Assembly (NCBI GenBank): GCA_033239125.1
Contig: BSWB01000005.1
Span: 21,691,447-21,755,446, forward strand
Source: Fagopyrum homotropicum
Taxonomy: Eukaryota; Streptophyta; Magnoliopsida; Caryophyllales; Polygonaceae
Direction of reading: 5' to 3'
Length of the DNA stretch: 64,000 nt
Made by a program: the position numbers and the translations under genes. Under the pieces are notes generated by a model that did not search any database, was not told where the DNA came from, and saw only the letters and a list, made by a program, of their open reading frames with translations. Below are positions 34,998 to 45,124 of the stretch, piece by piece; position 1 is the first letter of the stretch, and each line of letters begins with the position of its first letter.

Positions 34998-35075
34998 ACA
35001 CTCGAAAAGATATCAAATAACAAGGGAGAAGCTTCCAAGCTTGACAACCGATAACCGAATTCGGCCTAGACCAAA

Positions 35076-35093
35076 TCCCCGGCAACGGCACCA
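35076..35093 (-). other. Primer-binding site of Athila F (tRNA-Asp)
   Basis: TCCCCGGCAACGGCACCA on the plus strand differs from the tRNA-Asp 3' end by one base (A for G, three bases before CCA's C). It lies six bases from the 5' LTR, as in element A. Confidence 0.85.
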
Positions 35094-35099
35094 AAAACT

Positions 35100-36783
35100 T
35101 GTTCGCCACTTAGCGTGCGTGCAAATAAGCTTTATTATAAAACTAGAAATCAAGCAAGCGAACCCGCAGTGTACGGATCGATATAGTTAAGCAAGAATTC
35201 CAGAGTATCGAACATAGGGATTTGGGGGAACAAATTCAATTATAGATTATCAAACAAGTAAATGTATGAAGCTTTTCAAATTATTGGGAAAACAACAATC
35301 CTAAAGATCCAGGAATCCAGCTGTGGCAATCGATTCAAGATATACTAAAGATATAAGGACAGAGTTTAGGTTTGCAAAGGTATACGAATGTTAAGTAATT
35401 CTACGATGAAGTTCCAAAAACCTTATATGACCCACCTAAAGACACTCTCTATAAAGGTTGTTGAGGCTTCAGTATAGAAAGGATCTAAAGGCAAGAATTA
35501 ACGTCAAATACCCAAACTTGTAATTCAAGGATCAAGACTAGCTAAACCGATTAAGGTTGTGACACTCGAAATCGAGGTAGAGGTTGTTGAGGCTTCACTA
35601 CCACCTAGAAAAGGCAGGCCAAGACTAAGTTAAAGCAAATCTTTAACTTTGGATTAAAGTAAAAGCAAGGTTCGTAGACTGACACAAAATTACGGGTAGT
35701 TCTTGAGTTCCACGGCCGTGGAAGCTCAAGAACAGATCGTGGATTAGGTTCGTCGGCGATTCTCTCTAACTCTCATGGTCCAATCTGTTTACGATCGATC
35801 TATCATCATCTAAGCCACAACTATCAACCCTTCACCTTAGAATTGCTAAAGGGTTTTAGCCAACAACAATCATATTGATATCAAATTCAAGATTTAAAAG
35901 AATGAAAGATGAAAACCTTCGAAAACCTTGGATAAATCTCAAATCAATCTCCAATCCACAAATCGAGAACAATAATGTCAATAGATTCGGAATAACACAA
36001 ACAATCACAATCTTAGATAAGAACGAAGAACGGAATGTCAATCCGTCTTCTAATCAAACCTAAGGATAAAGCGTAATCTCCTTACGAACAATCTTCCAAA
36101 TCTTCACTCTTTCCGTCAATCCGGGAATCTCAATAGGGCAAAGTGCAATCTCCCACGGCGATCTAAGCAAAAGCGTAAACTAGGGTAAACAGCGGTAGCG
36201 AAGGTGACGGAATCTCTCTTCTTCCGTCCTTTTATAGGGTAAGATAAAATATGAGCCCGGCCCATTGCGTAAAAGATTGTGGCTTAAAATATTGCGTAAA
36301 AGATTGCCAAGATCACGGTCGTGGAAGGGTTCCACGCTCGTAATTTAGAGCGTGGAATTGGATCACGGTTTGTCACAACTCTCCACGGCCGTGTAACTTG
36401 CTGGAATGCACCACGCTCGTCTTGCCAAGGTTCCACGGCCGTGGATTAGGGCGTGGATCCTAGTACGGTCGTACTTTAGAGCGTGGAAGGTACATAGCTC
36501 GTAATTTCCTTTGTTTTTGTGTCATTCTTCATCCTAGCATCATCCTTAGCTCCTAGCGATGTCCTCAATCCTTGGACATGCTCAATCTATCTTCATTCTC
36601 TCTCAATCCATTCAGAATTAGCTCTTAATTGCCTACAATCAACACAAAGCTTATGTAGACCTCTATATCGACAAAATAGATAAACTAACTCACAATTGCT
36701 TCAATGCTTTATCAATGACTACCATTATGGATGAAATACACTTAGAAAACGTGCCTAAAATATCACAATATTTCATGCTAACA
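35100..36783 (-). repeat. 5' LTR of Athila F
   Basis: 1684 bp from TGTTCGCCACTTAGCG to TTTCATGCTAACA, about 98% identical to 21999-23684. TATA in minus orientation at about 36229-36239. CCACGGCCGTGG at 35710-35721 and 36433-36444. The right flank GTCCC continues element E's LTR. Confidence 0.93.
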
Positions 36784-37617
36784 GTCCCTACTTACCGGCA
36801 TGGAATGGTACTGATGCATCCGACCGTCTACCAGCACGGGATAGTCGCCAAGAACCTCTTAGCTCTCGCGGGAGTTAGACAAGTTGTTACCGCCTGTTAT
36901 CATACACTTGGGCCAAAATATATAAGGTCGGTGGTCCATTAACCGGTTTGGTTGTTATAACATAAACAATAAACACACACCACCAAACACGCATCAACGC
37001 TAATACAAGGAATACGAGCTAAGTAAGTTTGGAGACTTACCTGTCTCAAAGATAAAGCCGCTATATCCCGCTCTCAGCTTCCCGCAGGAAGGCACTCAAC
37101 GCCTAGTCAAACAAGATACACTGTCAACATCTCTCTCACATGCAAGAAGTCCTTATACTTCTAGTCTCAATGATCTCGTAAGATTATAAACCATAACCAT
37201 GCTAGGATAACAAACTCCTAGCCCTCACGGTCTCACAAGATCATAACCATCACAACACATGCTAGGATACTCTCGTCCTAGTCTCCACAATCTCAACAAT
37301 CGTATAAGCACAACCTCAAGCCTCATATACTCACAAGATCAAACAAACACTCAACGTCTTACAACAATCGACAATCCTCAAAAGTCACCTAAGGTTCAAA
37401 CCACTACTTGGTATTCATTATAAGTTATGCTAGATCAACCTAGCATGATATACTAACACTAAGTATAACTAGATCGAGGAAGAAGGTACTCACACGAGAT
37501 CAAAGGCGGAAGACGATCTACGGATGTCAAATGCAAATTCGTAGGGCCTTTATCGGGGCGCTTCCGAACCTAACACCAAACTAAACAAATTTATCTTATA
37601 CGCTAAATTTAAACGTC

Positions 37618-37649
<32 letters not shown>

Positions 37650-38946
37650 AGGAAAAATCATTTTCAAAACCAAGGTTAAAAACCGTTAAAACAATTTCTG
37701 AGCAATTATACGATTCCATACATGTAGGTCAATTTTTGTAAATAAAACTTTGGGCCGAAGTCAATAATTAAATCCAGTAGTGATATTTTTGCAATTATCC
37801 GAAATTAGGGCCATAAACACAATATATCGATATGGGTGATGTTTTGTAATTACATCTAAATTTGGGGAGGCCCGATATAAGTATTGTAAAGGAACGAAGA
37901 GGAGGCTTCTCTGGTGGCGTGCAACTGGCAAGGAGGGAGGCGGCAGAGGCTCCGGCAGGCGAAGCGCAGGCTGGGCGGGAGCTTCTCCGGCGGTCCTAGC
38001 AAGCGAGAATCTTCTCTGGCTATTGGTTAAGGCACAACAAATAGGGCTCGATGGTAAGCGTTGCAGGTAGGGTACCGACTGATGTTGTCGAGGGCGGCGC
38101 CGTAGGCGGGAGGAGTAGAGGGGTCTTCCGGTGGCGGCTGCACTTGAGTTCCGGTGTGGTTTCTCCAATCCGGTGGCTGGAGAGAGCTCTCGGTGGCGAT
38201 GACGGAAAGTAAAGGAGAAGGGTGCTCGGGAGAGTTGCAGGGGTGGTCATCATCTCCGGTGTGGTGGGGCGTCGAGGGCGGCGGTGCAGGTGGAAGTGGT
38301 GGTGAGACAGAGAGTAAGGGGTGAGGTGAAGGTTTGGAGGGGCTGTGTGAAAGAGATGAGAATGAGAGGTGAGGTCTTAAGCGTGAGGGAGACATGAGGG
38401 GAAGATGGGGAGTTTGGGCATGAGGTTTCGAAGGTTGAGAGATCGAGACACGCAACATAGGATGAACTACTAGGCAGGCTAGCAGGTGTGCACAACAAGG
38501 CAAGAACTTCTTGCCAAGAAGGCATTGCAGAGTTGGGGCTAGCTGGCTAGGTGGGCGGCAACACGCACTGGTGCGAGGCAGAGGCTACACATGAAGAATA
38601 AAGGGAAAAGAGGGAATAAAAATAAAAAAACGGGAATAAAATAAACTCAATTAAAAGTATCCGAAACGGGAATGAAGTAAACTTGATAAAAAAAAATGTT
38701 CGGAACGGTATTTTTGAATAGGAAAACTTCCCGACCTTTCCGAAAATAAAATACGGAAAATAAATATATGGATTAAATATGAATAAGCTTGAAAAATATA
38801 ATTTAAAATACAAAAATAATTATCCCAGTTTAATTTACGAGATTATATAATAATTTAAACACGGGTAATAAAATATATCGATAAAAACTGGAAAAAAATA
38901 AAATAAAAAAAACATCGCAAACGCCTTAACAATTTGGGGCGTTACA
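36784..38946 (-). repeat. 5' LTR of element E, outer piece
   Basis: Continues the LTR broken by F. It has the hairpin AAGTAAGTTTGGAGACTTACCT (37021-37042) and a CTAGTCTCAATGATCTC block, an (AT)n run at 37621-37649, AACCAAGGTTAAAAACCG as in the 3' LTR (37666-37690), and the end TTTGGGGCGTTACA. 37700-38830 is GC-rich then AT-rich and has no counterpart in the 3' LTR, so it may be an insertion. The Pro/Ser-rich minus frames at 37761-38525 are low-complexity and not supported as genes. Confidence 0.6.
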
Positions 38947-40146
38947 ATCAAACTTCTCTTTCGGCTCTAATGTTGAAATGTTGTTCCGTCGACTGACTCT
39001 TCTCTCCATTTTTTTATGGTTTCATAAATTAATTTTGAACCTTTTATTACTAAACTATTGTGTAATCTTTCTTTGTTGAATGTTGAGTGTGTTATTCTAA
39101 TTCTTTTACTTTTTATAATTTACATATATTTATTATTGTTTTCTTTGATTGATCATGTTGTTCGGTTGTTATTGATTTGCAAAATAAATGGTTCATTCAA
39201 CAATTTTAATACTAAGTTGTTTATTTCAGATTATAAGACTAAATGTGTTTATTTCTACGTTTTATAAGACTGAAAATGTTTGTTTCTAAGTTTTTGTTTC
39301 GATTATTTTCTTATCATGTTAATTTCTTAATCTACCCCCACATATCATTGATTTTTTTCATATATATATATATATCATTAATTATGATAAAGAAATTTTA
39401 TATTTCAATATCTTTAAAATAATATATCATTTGTTTTACTTGCCGTATTCCCGTTTCCTGTACTTTTGAGAATTGCCGCTTCCCCATTTCTCGCCGTGTC
39501 CGTTTCCCGTATCCGTGTCCGTGCATCATAGCTTATAAGTAATTAGTATGCTTATAATTTTTGTAAATTATAAAGATATAGATTAAGAAAAATAATTCAT
39601 AAAATTAAGAAAATAAGTCTAAAAGGTAATTAATAAAAATTAAAATATATTTCTGTTTTAAAAAATTTTAATGTATATATTGTGATTTGTGTAATAATAT
39701 GATATTTGTTGTTAAAATCGTATATGATCACTAGCTATTTTTTACATCTTTGTTCATTCGCTAACCATTGTATTATATTATGAAATAACGAAAATTTGAG
39801 AATTTATTTTATGAACAATAACATGATAGTAATACAGTTTGCATGTACATACAAAGTCAAATTTGGCTAACATCATCATCGTTATTTTTTTGTGTATACA
39901 AACTCAATTAATTCACGAGTTACATTATAAAATTTACAATCAAGGTATATGATTATTACTTTCTTATGCTTTTTCATGCATAAAATTGTAAAAACATTTA
40001 ACTAATATATATTTAAAATAAATTATACATCATACTAATATAATATTACAATACTATTTAAATTCAACTCAACAACAAATTTTTTAAAGAGAAATTTGTA
40101 CTATGTCACTTACATTAAGCTATACTCGACTTGTATAGTTGTATTT
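38947..40146. other. AT-rich segment, probable interior of the hAT element
   Basis: No coding sequence recognised. A run of CCGTTTCCCGTATCCGTG-type repeats at about 39440-39525 is the only patterned part, and (TA)n lies at 39361-39376. Position between element E and the B LTR suggests hAT interior. Confidence 0.3.
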
Positions 40147-41567
40147 TGTAAAATCCTAGATTTTTGCCTTCACCACCCCTGCAGTGAAGAGGGTCGCCCC
40201 TGCGGCTGTGAGATCCGCCCCTGCGGATTTACGACAGATCTTGCCGATTTTTTCTTCCGTTCTTTTATCTTCCTTCCATAGATAGAATATCCGATATTTT
40301 ATCTTATGGGCCGGTTTCCTTATCTTCTTTCTAAACCCTAGACGCCCTTCCTTCTTTTCTTTCCATCCTGTTCCTATATATTCTCTTCTTTCTCCACTTT
40401 TTCCCGTTCCTTGCTATAATCTTCTTCAACCCTAGAGAGCTGCAGCCATCCTTGCTTCCTGCAATCCCGCTGAACGTGTAAGTGCATCTTTCCTGGTTGT
40501 TCTTCACGTTCTTTTAGTGCTGCATGCCTTCCCTTCTGTTTTGGGTTCTTCCTTGCGTTCTTTTCTTTTCTTCTTCTCCAAGGATCAAGCATGAGCCTTG
40601 ATTCTAGTGGAGTGTTCCGTTGTCGACCTTTCGTTGTTCTCAGGCACTCTGGAGTTGAGTCTTGACGTGTTGGAACCAAAGGTTCGAGCTTTGGTTGCCC
40701 CTGCTGTGAGATCTGTCGAAGAGAAGCCCGACAGTAGCTTCTGACGAAGATCCGCCCCTGCGCCTGCACAGAGCCGCCCTTGCGCCTCTGTCCTTGCCGC
40801 CCCTGCGCCTGCACAGAGCCGCCCCTGCGCATCTGTCCAACCGCCCCTGCGGTTTCTCTGCAGTAACTCCCGTCTTTGGTGAGTTGCTTCCTTCCTTCCT
40901 TTCCTCGTCCTTCCTTGGTTCCTTATGGTTGTTCCTTGTTTCCCCTGAGTTGTTGTAAGACTAAGGTTGAGCCCTTAGCATGTGTAGATCTCTTAGAGAT
41001 CGTTGAGACTAGAAGTTATAGATAGGCTTCTAGCAACCGTTCCGTTCCTGATTCATGTTGCTTGTTTGTACAGGCTTTCCTTGCTCCTTTCTTGAGGGAA
41101 ACCAAGCTCCCTTGAGTGTTTTCTGAGTTGTTCGATGAACTTTTGGGTTACCTCCGTGTGAGGTAAGTCCCTTGGACTTACTTAGCTTCATTCCGCGTAT
41201 TAGTTGGATTGTATTGGCTTGTTTGTATTGTTTATCATGTTATAACGAATAATTGGAAATAGGATTCACCCTTTATTACCCTTAACTGGCCCAAGTATAT
41301 TATAACCGGGCGGTGACCACTTGTCTAGTTCTACAGGAGACTAGAATGTGCTCTTGCAACCCAGACCCGTAGGTAACGGATAGTACTGATCTATTCCTAT
41401 TGGCAGACGGAAGCGGAGGCGAGTTTCGGGAGATTCGCGTGTGACAAAAGAAGTTGAATTAGTAATGGATAACCTTAATAAAAGATAATAACCGGTTGTT
41501 TGCAAGCATACTATATATTTACATTACTTTATGTGTGTTTGTGCCCTTACACTACTTTCATTCGTCC
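40147..41567 (+). repeat. Truncated B-family LTR (sense orientation)
   Basis: Begins TGTAAAATCCTAG and follows the B LTR plan: CACCACCCCTGCAGTGAAG, TATA-containing TCCTATATATTC near 40371-40382, a CCGCCCCTGCGG cluster with a tandem duplication (40748-40852), hairpin 41161-41183, CGGTTGTTTGC and so on. The usual 3' end (GGGGTGTTACA) is missing; it runs into the scrambled region at 41568. The 152-residue minus frame at 40374-40832 is the GC-rich repeat read in antisense and is not a gene. Confidence 0.75.
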
Positions 41568-41961
41568 AAGAACTAGTAGTAAGTTGACTCAAACACACAT
41601 AAAGTAGTGTAAGGGCACAAACACACATAAAGTAATGTAAATATATAGCATGCTTGCAAACAACCGGTTATTATCTTTTATTAAGGTTATCCATTACTAA
41701 TTCAACTTCTTTATAACTGCAAGCATGCTTGCAAACAACCGGTTATTATCTTTTATTAAGGTTATCCATTACTTTATGTGTGTTTGATATCTAGAAGGTT
41801 AGCAAACGGTTTATATCAATGTTGTAGATATTCCAAGAATTAGTAGTAAAAGATAATAACCAGTTATAAAGTAGTGCCCTTACACTACTTTATAACTGCA
41901 AGCATGCTATATATTTACATTACTTTATGTGTGTTTGAGTCAACTTACTACTAATTCTTGG
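41568..41961. repeat. Scrambled inverted duplications of the B LTR
   Basis: The first ~41 bases (CCAAGAACTAGTAGTAAGTT...) recur in inverse orientation at 41921-41961. In between, 20-115-bp pieces of the adjacent LTR appear repeatedly in alternating orientation: CAACCGGTTATTATC at about 41665 and 41740, GCAAGCATGC three times, and AGTAGTGTAAGGGC with its inverse. At least five junctions. Confidence 0.75.
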
Positions 41962-42294
41962 AATAGTTAGGATTGAGTTATATTGGGTCGGGTCATTATG
42001 GGTTCACATATCATGTCGGGTTAACGGCTTTCGGGCTTCGGGCATTTTGGGTCTGGTTATTTTGGGAATCGGATCATTTCGGATCGGATGCTTTCGGTTC
42101 TGGGCATCGTCGGGCTAGTTCATACGGGTATAATTGGGTTACGGTCACTTTTGAGTTTGAGTTATTTTTGGTATCGGGTTCAATCGGTTTAATATCGGGT
42201 CGGTCTCATATGCGTATTTTTTTTCTTTTAACGGGTATCGGTCGGATTCGGGTCGGGCGGGTTTCACTGGTCGGGTCAGATTTTGACAGCTCTA
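41962..42294. repeat. Right terminal part of the hAT element
   Basis: CGGGTCGGG-rich DNA ending GATTTTGACAGCTCTA and followed by TSD TATAACGG. It pairs with 15527. Frames here are not supported. Confidence 0.7.
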
Positions 42295-42804
42295 TATAAC
42301 GGTATGCTAGGATGTTCCAAATTCCTAGTCTCAAGATCAACAACAATATGACACAAGTCTATGTTCTCACAAAACATCCAAAACCACCTAAGGTGTTCAA
42401 CCAGAAATGGGCTCACAACCACTAGATGGCATTCAGACAAGTTCTGCTAGGTTCCAACTTAGCGTGATACTACTCTAGAACCGATAACGACAACCAAAAG
42501 GAACGGCATAACAAAGATGGGTACTCACTGGAGGGATACCGCGGCTGCGGAAAAAGGAGGCGCGACCGCGGAGGAGTGGTGTCGGCACAACCGGCTCAGG
42601 AGGGACGCCGTACCCGCGGCTTGTCTGGCCGCACCTGTGGCTTGTCCGGTCGCACCCGCAGATCTAGTTGTCGCACCAGCGGCTCGGAGTGGCCGCACCC
42701 ACGGTTTCGGACGTTTGGCGCACCCGCGGGCTAGGGTTGGGGCGCGCCCACGGTGTTGTATCCTCCTGATGTTGAGCGATGGAGAAGATGAAGGACGAAA
42801 GCCT
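42295..42804 (-). repeat. 5' LTR of element C, continued after the hAT
   Basis: Begins with the TSD copy and TATGCTAGGATG, then CTAGTCTCAAGATC as in sister LTRs. 42535-42760 is unusually GC-rich with CCGCGG and CCGCACC(C/T)G repeats (CCCGCGGG at 42723-42730). Interrupted by a B solo LTR at 42805. The 116-residue frame here reads through the GC repeats and is not supported. Confidence 0.5.
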
Positions 42805-44565
42805 TGTAACACCCCAAGTTCTGGGAACTCGAAGTATTATGGGCTAGGACCTCACAATGGGTACTGACCCTCAGAGTAACAACGACACAACGGATCTTAC
42901 AACAAGGCACGCACAAATGAAAACCAAAACTCAATATAAAACCAAAGGTTTAAGCAAAGGAAAACTTAAAAGACTCGCAGCCGAGTTCAAAAAGAAAGGG
43001 AAAGCAACAACATAAACATAAACCCGATCTTGTCCTATAATGTACGGGAACCCCGGCTGTCCACACCATCCGGATCACTCAGTAGCATCCTGAACCTGAG
43101 GAACATCTACAACATCGGTATAAACCGTTTGCTAACCTTCTAGATATCAAAAAGACAATAAAGGCACAAACACACATAAGGTAAAGTTAACACATAGCAT
43201 GCTCATACAACAACCGGTTATTATCTTTCATTAGGTTATCCAATTACTAATTCAACTTATGGTTGTTACACGAGTATCACTACGATCTCGCCTCCGTCCC
43301 CTTTCACCAACAAGAATAGAATGTGTGCATCCTTCCGTCACCTGCTGGACTGGTCGCGAGAGCACCTCCCAGTTTCCCATTCTGAAATTGACAAGTGGTA
43401 ACCGCCCGGTTATAATACACTTGGGCCGTTTAAGGTATAAAAAAGGTGAATCCTATCCTGGTTATCAGTTATAACATGATAAGCAACACAAACAAGCCAA
43501 AACAATCAAACGGATATACGGAATGAAGCTAAGTAAGTCCACGGGACTTACCTCACTCGAAGGTGATCTTAACACTCAACAAACACTCAAAGAACGGCTC
43601 AGTTTCCCTCAGGAAAGGAGCAAGAAAAGCCTGTTCACACTAGCATCAAGAATCAAGAACCAAAACAAATTCTAGAAGTCTATAACTTCTAGTCTCCACG
43701 ATATCTAAGAGATCTACACAAGCTAGATAAGGTCTCAACCTTAGTCTTACAGAACACTCAGAGCCAAGGAACATCCAGAAGGAACAAGGAAAGAAATGAA
43801 GAAAGCAAGGAATGAAGCATATCACAAGAACGGGAGTTACTTCAGAAGAAACCGCGGGAGCGGCTGGATAGGCGCAGGGGTGGAAATCCGTGGGGTGGCA
43901 CAACAGAGGCGCGGGGGCGGTTTCTGTAACAGAAACGCCGACTTCTCCTTCGACAGCAAGGAACTTCACCAAAGGCCAAAGCTTGCATTTCTCAACACAC
44001 AACCACATCACAACTCAACCAAGGGAGCTTGTGAACATCAAAGAAATATCAAAGGAACACTCCACAAGAATCAAGGATCAAACTTGATTCTTGGAGAAGA
44101 AAAAAAGAGGGAATGAAGAGAGAAATGAAGCAGAAGCGAAACAAGGTGCAACAACACATGAACAAGATGAAGAAGAAGGAAAGGAGAACTTACACGTTAG
44201 CAAGATCTCAAGAAGCAAGACTGCAACACTCTAGGGTTGAAGAAGACGTAAGCAAGAAACGGAAAAAAGAAGAAAAGACGGGATTATATTGAAGAGGAAG
44301 AAAAGATAAAAGGAAGGAAGTTCTAGGGTTTATAAGATCTAGGAAAGTCGTCCAAAGATAAGAAAATCGGATCTTCTAAGATAGGAAACAAGATGGAACC
44401 GAAAAAGGAAAGAAGATCTTCGCGATCTGTGGGAATACCGTAGGGGCGGATTGCCCGTATCCTAGGGGCGGCCCCTTGTCAACGCGGGGGCGGTGAGTGA
44501 CACCAAGGCCGCTGGGGTGCCTCCTTCACTGCGGGGGCGGTGAAGGTGAAAACTGGAATCTTACA
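42805..44565 (-). repeat. B-family solo LTR (antisense)
   Basis: From TGTAACACCCCAAG to AACTGGAATCTTACA, 1761 bp, the same ends as the LTRs of the full B element. Flanks are AGCCT and GGCCT (42800-42804, 44566-44570): TSD with one mismatch. No internal domain follows, so it is a solo LTR. Hairpin at 43531-43553; GCGGGGGCGG-type repeats at 43860-43925 and 44420-44540. Confidence 0.85.
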
Positions 44566-44570
44566 GGCCT

Positions 44571-45119
44571 GCTGAAGGCTTTGGCTACTAGGCTCGTTGA
44601 TGTAAACGAGATTGAAGGCGGCTCGTTGATGCTGGTGTCGAAAAGCATGGGAGGCTGCTAGTTCAGTGTGACAAAGGGCTCGCGAGGTTTCGGTTCAAAC
44701 CCATGGAAACAAGGGATGAGAAGCTATCCTCATGGATGTCTACTCGGAGACAAAAATGACTCCCTCTGCGGCGGAAACCAGTGCCGACCACCACTAGCTA
44801 TCAGAAGGAGGCCGTCGCTTCTCTTGCTACTGCCCGTGGGAGACTGCCGCTCCTAGGAAGGAGAAAGGGGAGAAAAGATTATGTGAGGCTAGGGTTGAGG
44901 AAGAAGGGAGGAAGGAAAGAGAGGGGAAAAAGGAAGGTTGTGATGTAATGTAATTTGCAGCCTCTCTTCCCGGGTCCGGATGACATAAGATGATGGGACC
45001 GGATGATCCATCTCAAAGGTTAAACTCCTTCTAATGGTTAAGGGGAGAAAATATAACTCGATAGGTACATTTTTATGGGGAAAAACCTCACACAAAAATA
45101 ACAAGAGGAAGAAGACAAC
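44571..45119. other. Unassigned segment between two B solo LTRs
   Basis: Probably the outer end of element C's LTR or its flank. It is a mildly GC-rich start, then a purine-rich stretch (GAAGGGAGGAAGG, about 44900-44930). No convincing coding sequence or LTR end was found. Confidence 0.3.
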
Positions 45120-45124
45120 TGAAG

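Larger units (their letters stand above)
21999..36783 (-). mobile_element. Athila-type Ty3/gypsy retrotransposon F with an ORF3
   Basis: A 14.8-kb element including a 1.64-kb solo LTR insertion: 5' LTR 35100-36783, primer site 35076-35093 (tRNA-Asp), gag-protease 32373-34997, pol 29083-32372, ORF3 25047-26612, 3' LTR 21999-23684. TSD GTCCT (21994-21998) versus GTCCC (36784-36788), one mismatch. The LTRs differ at about 30 positions by hand count (~2%). Athila assignment rests on the tRNA-Asp primer, the RT blocks NATRKDHFPLPFIDQMLERL and PWGTFAYRRMPFGLCNAPAT, and the ATHILA ORF-1-type protein. It is inserted in the LTR of element E. Confidence 0.93.
16056..38946 (-). mobile_element. Tekay-like LTR retrotransposon E (old, decayed), interrupted by Athila F
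   Basis: On the minus strand: 5' LTR (38946 to 36784, then 21998 to 21443), primer site 21428-21439, decayed gag-pol, polypurine tract 17867-17886 and 3' LTR 16056-17866. Without F it is about 8.1 kb. The LTRs share ends (TTTGGGG(T/C)GTTACA; CGGGACTCGGGATGC) but differ greatly in length and internally. The flanks, AAGTC and ATCAA, are not a TSD. It is either a very old insertion or a product of recombination between elements. Confidence 0.6.
15527..42294. mobile_element. hAT-type DNA transposon, now carrying about 26 kb of nested insertions
   Basis: The left end reads TAGAGGGGTCAAACGG and the right end, reverse-complemented, TAGAGCTGTCAAAATC: 11 of the first 13 bases agree. Both ends are rich in CGGGTC. 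The 8-bp TSD TATAACGG is perfect (15519-15526 and 42295-42302), as expected for hAT. The LTR of element C is continuous across it. Terminal pieces are 15527-16055 and 41962-42294; 38947-40146 is probably interior. No transposase was found, so this is likely a non-autonomous element. Confidence 0.75.

Noticed and set aside
37761..38525. Overlapping Pro/Ser-rich minus frames of 77-158 residues
   Set aside because: Low-complexity GC-rich stretch within an LTR; frames overlap in several phases, none with a family motif.
16051..38951. TSD for element E
   Set aside because: Flanks AAGTC and ATCAA do not match in any small shift, so no TSD is claimed.
42517..42867. 116-residue Ala/Arg-rich frame
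   Set aside because: It reads through GC-rich dyad repeats of an LTR and runs into the adjacent solo LTR.
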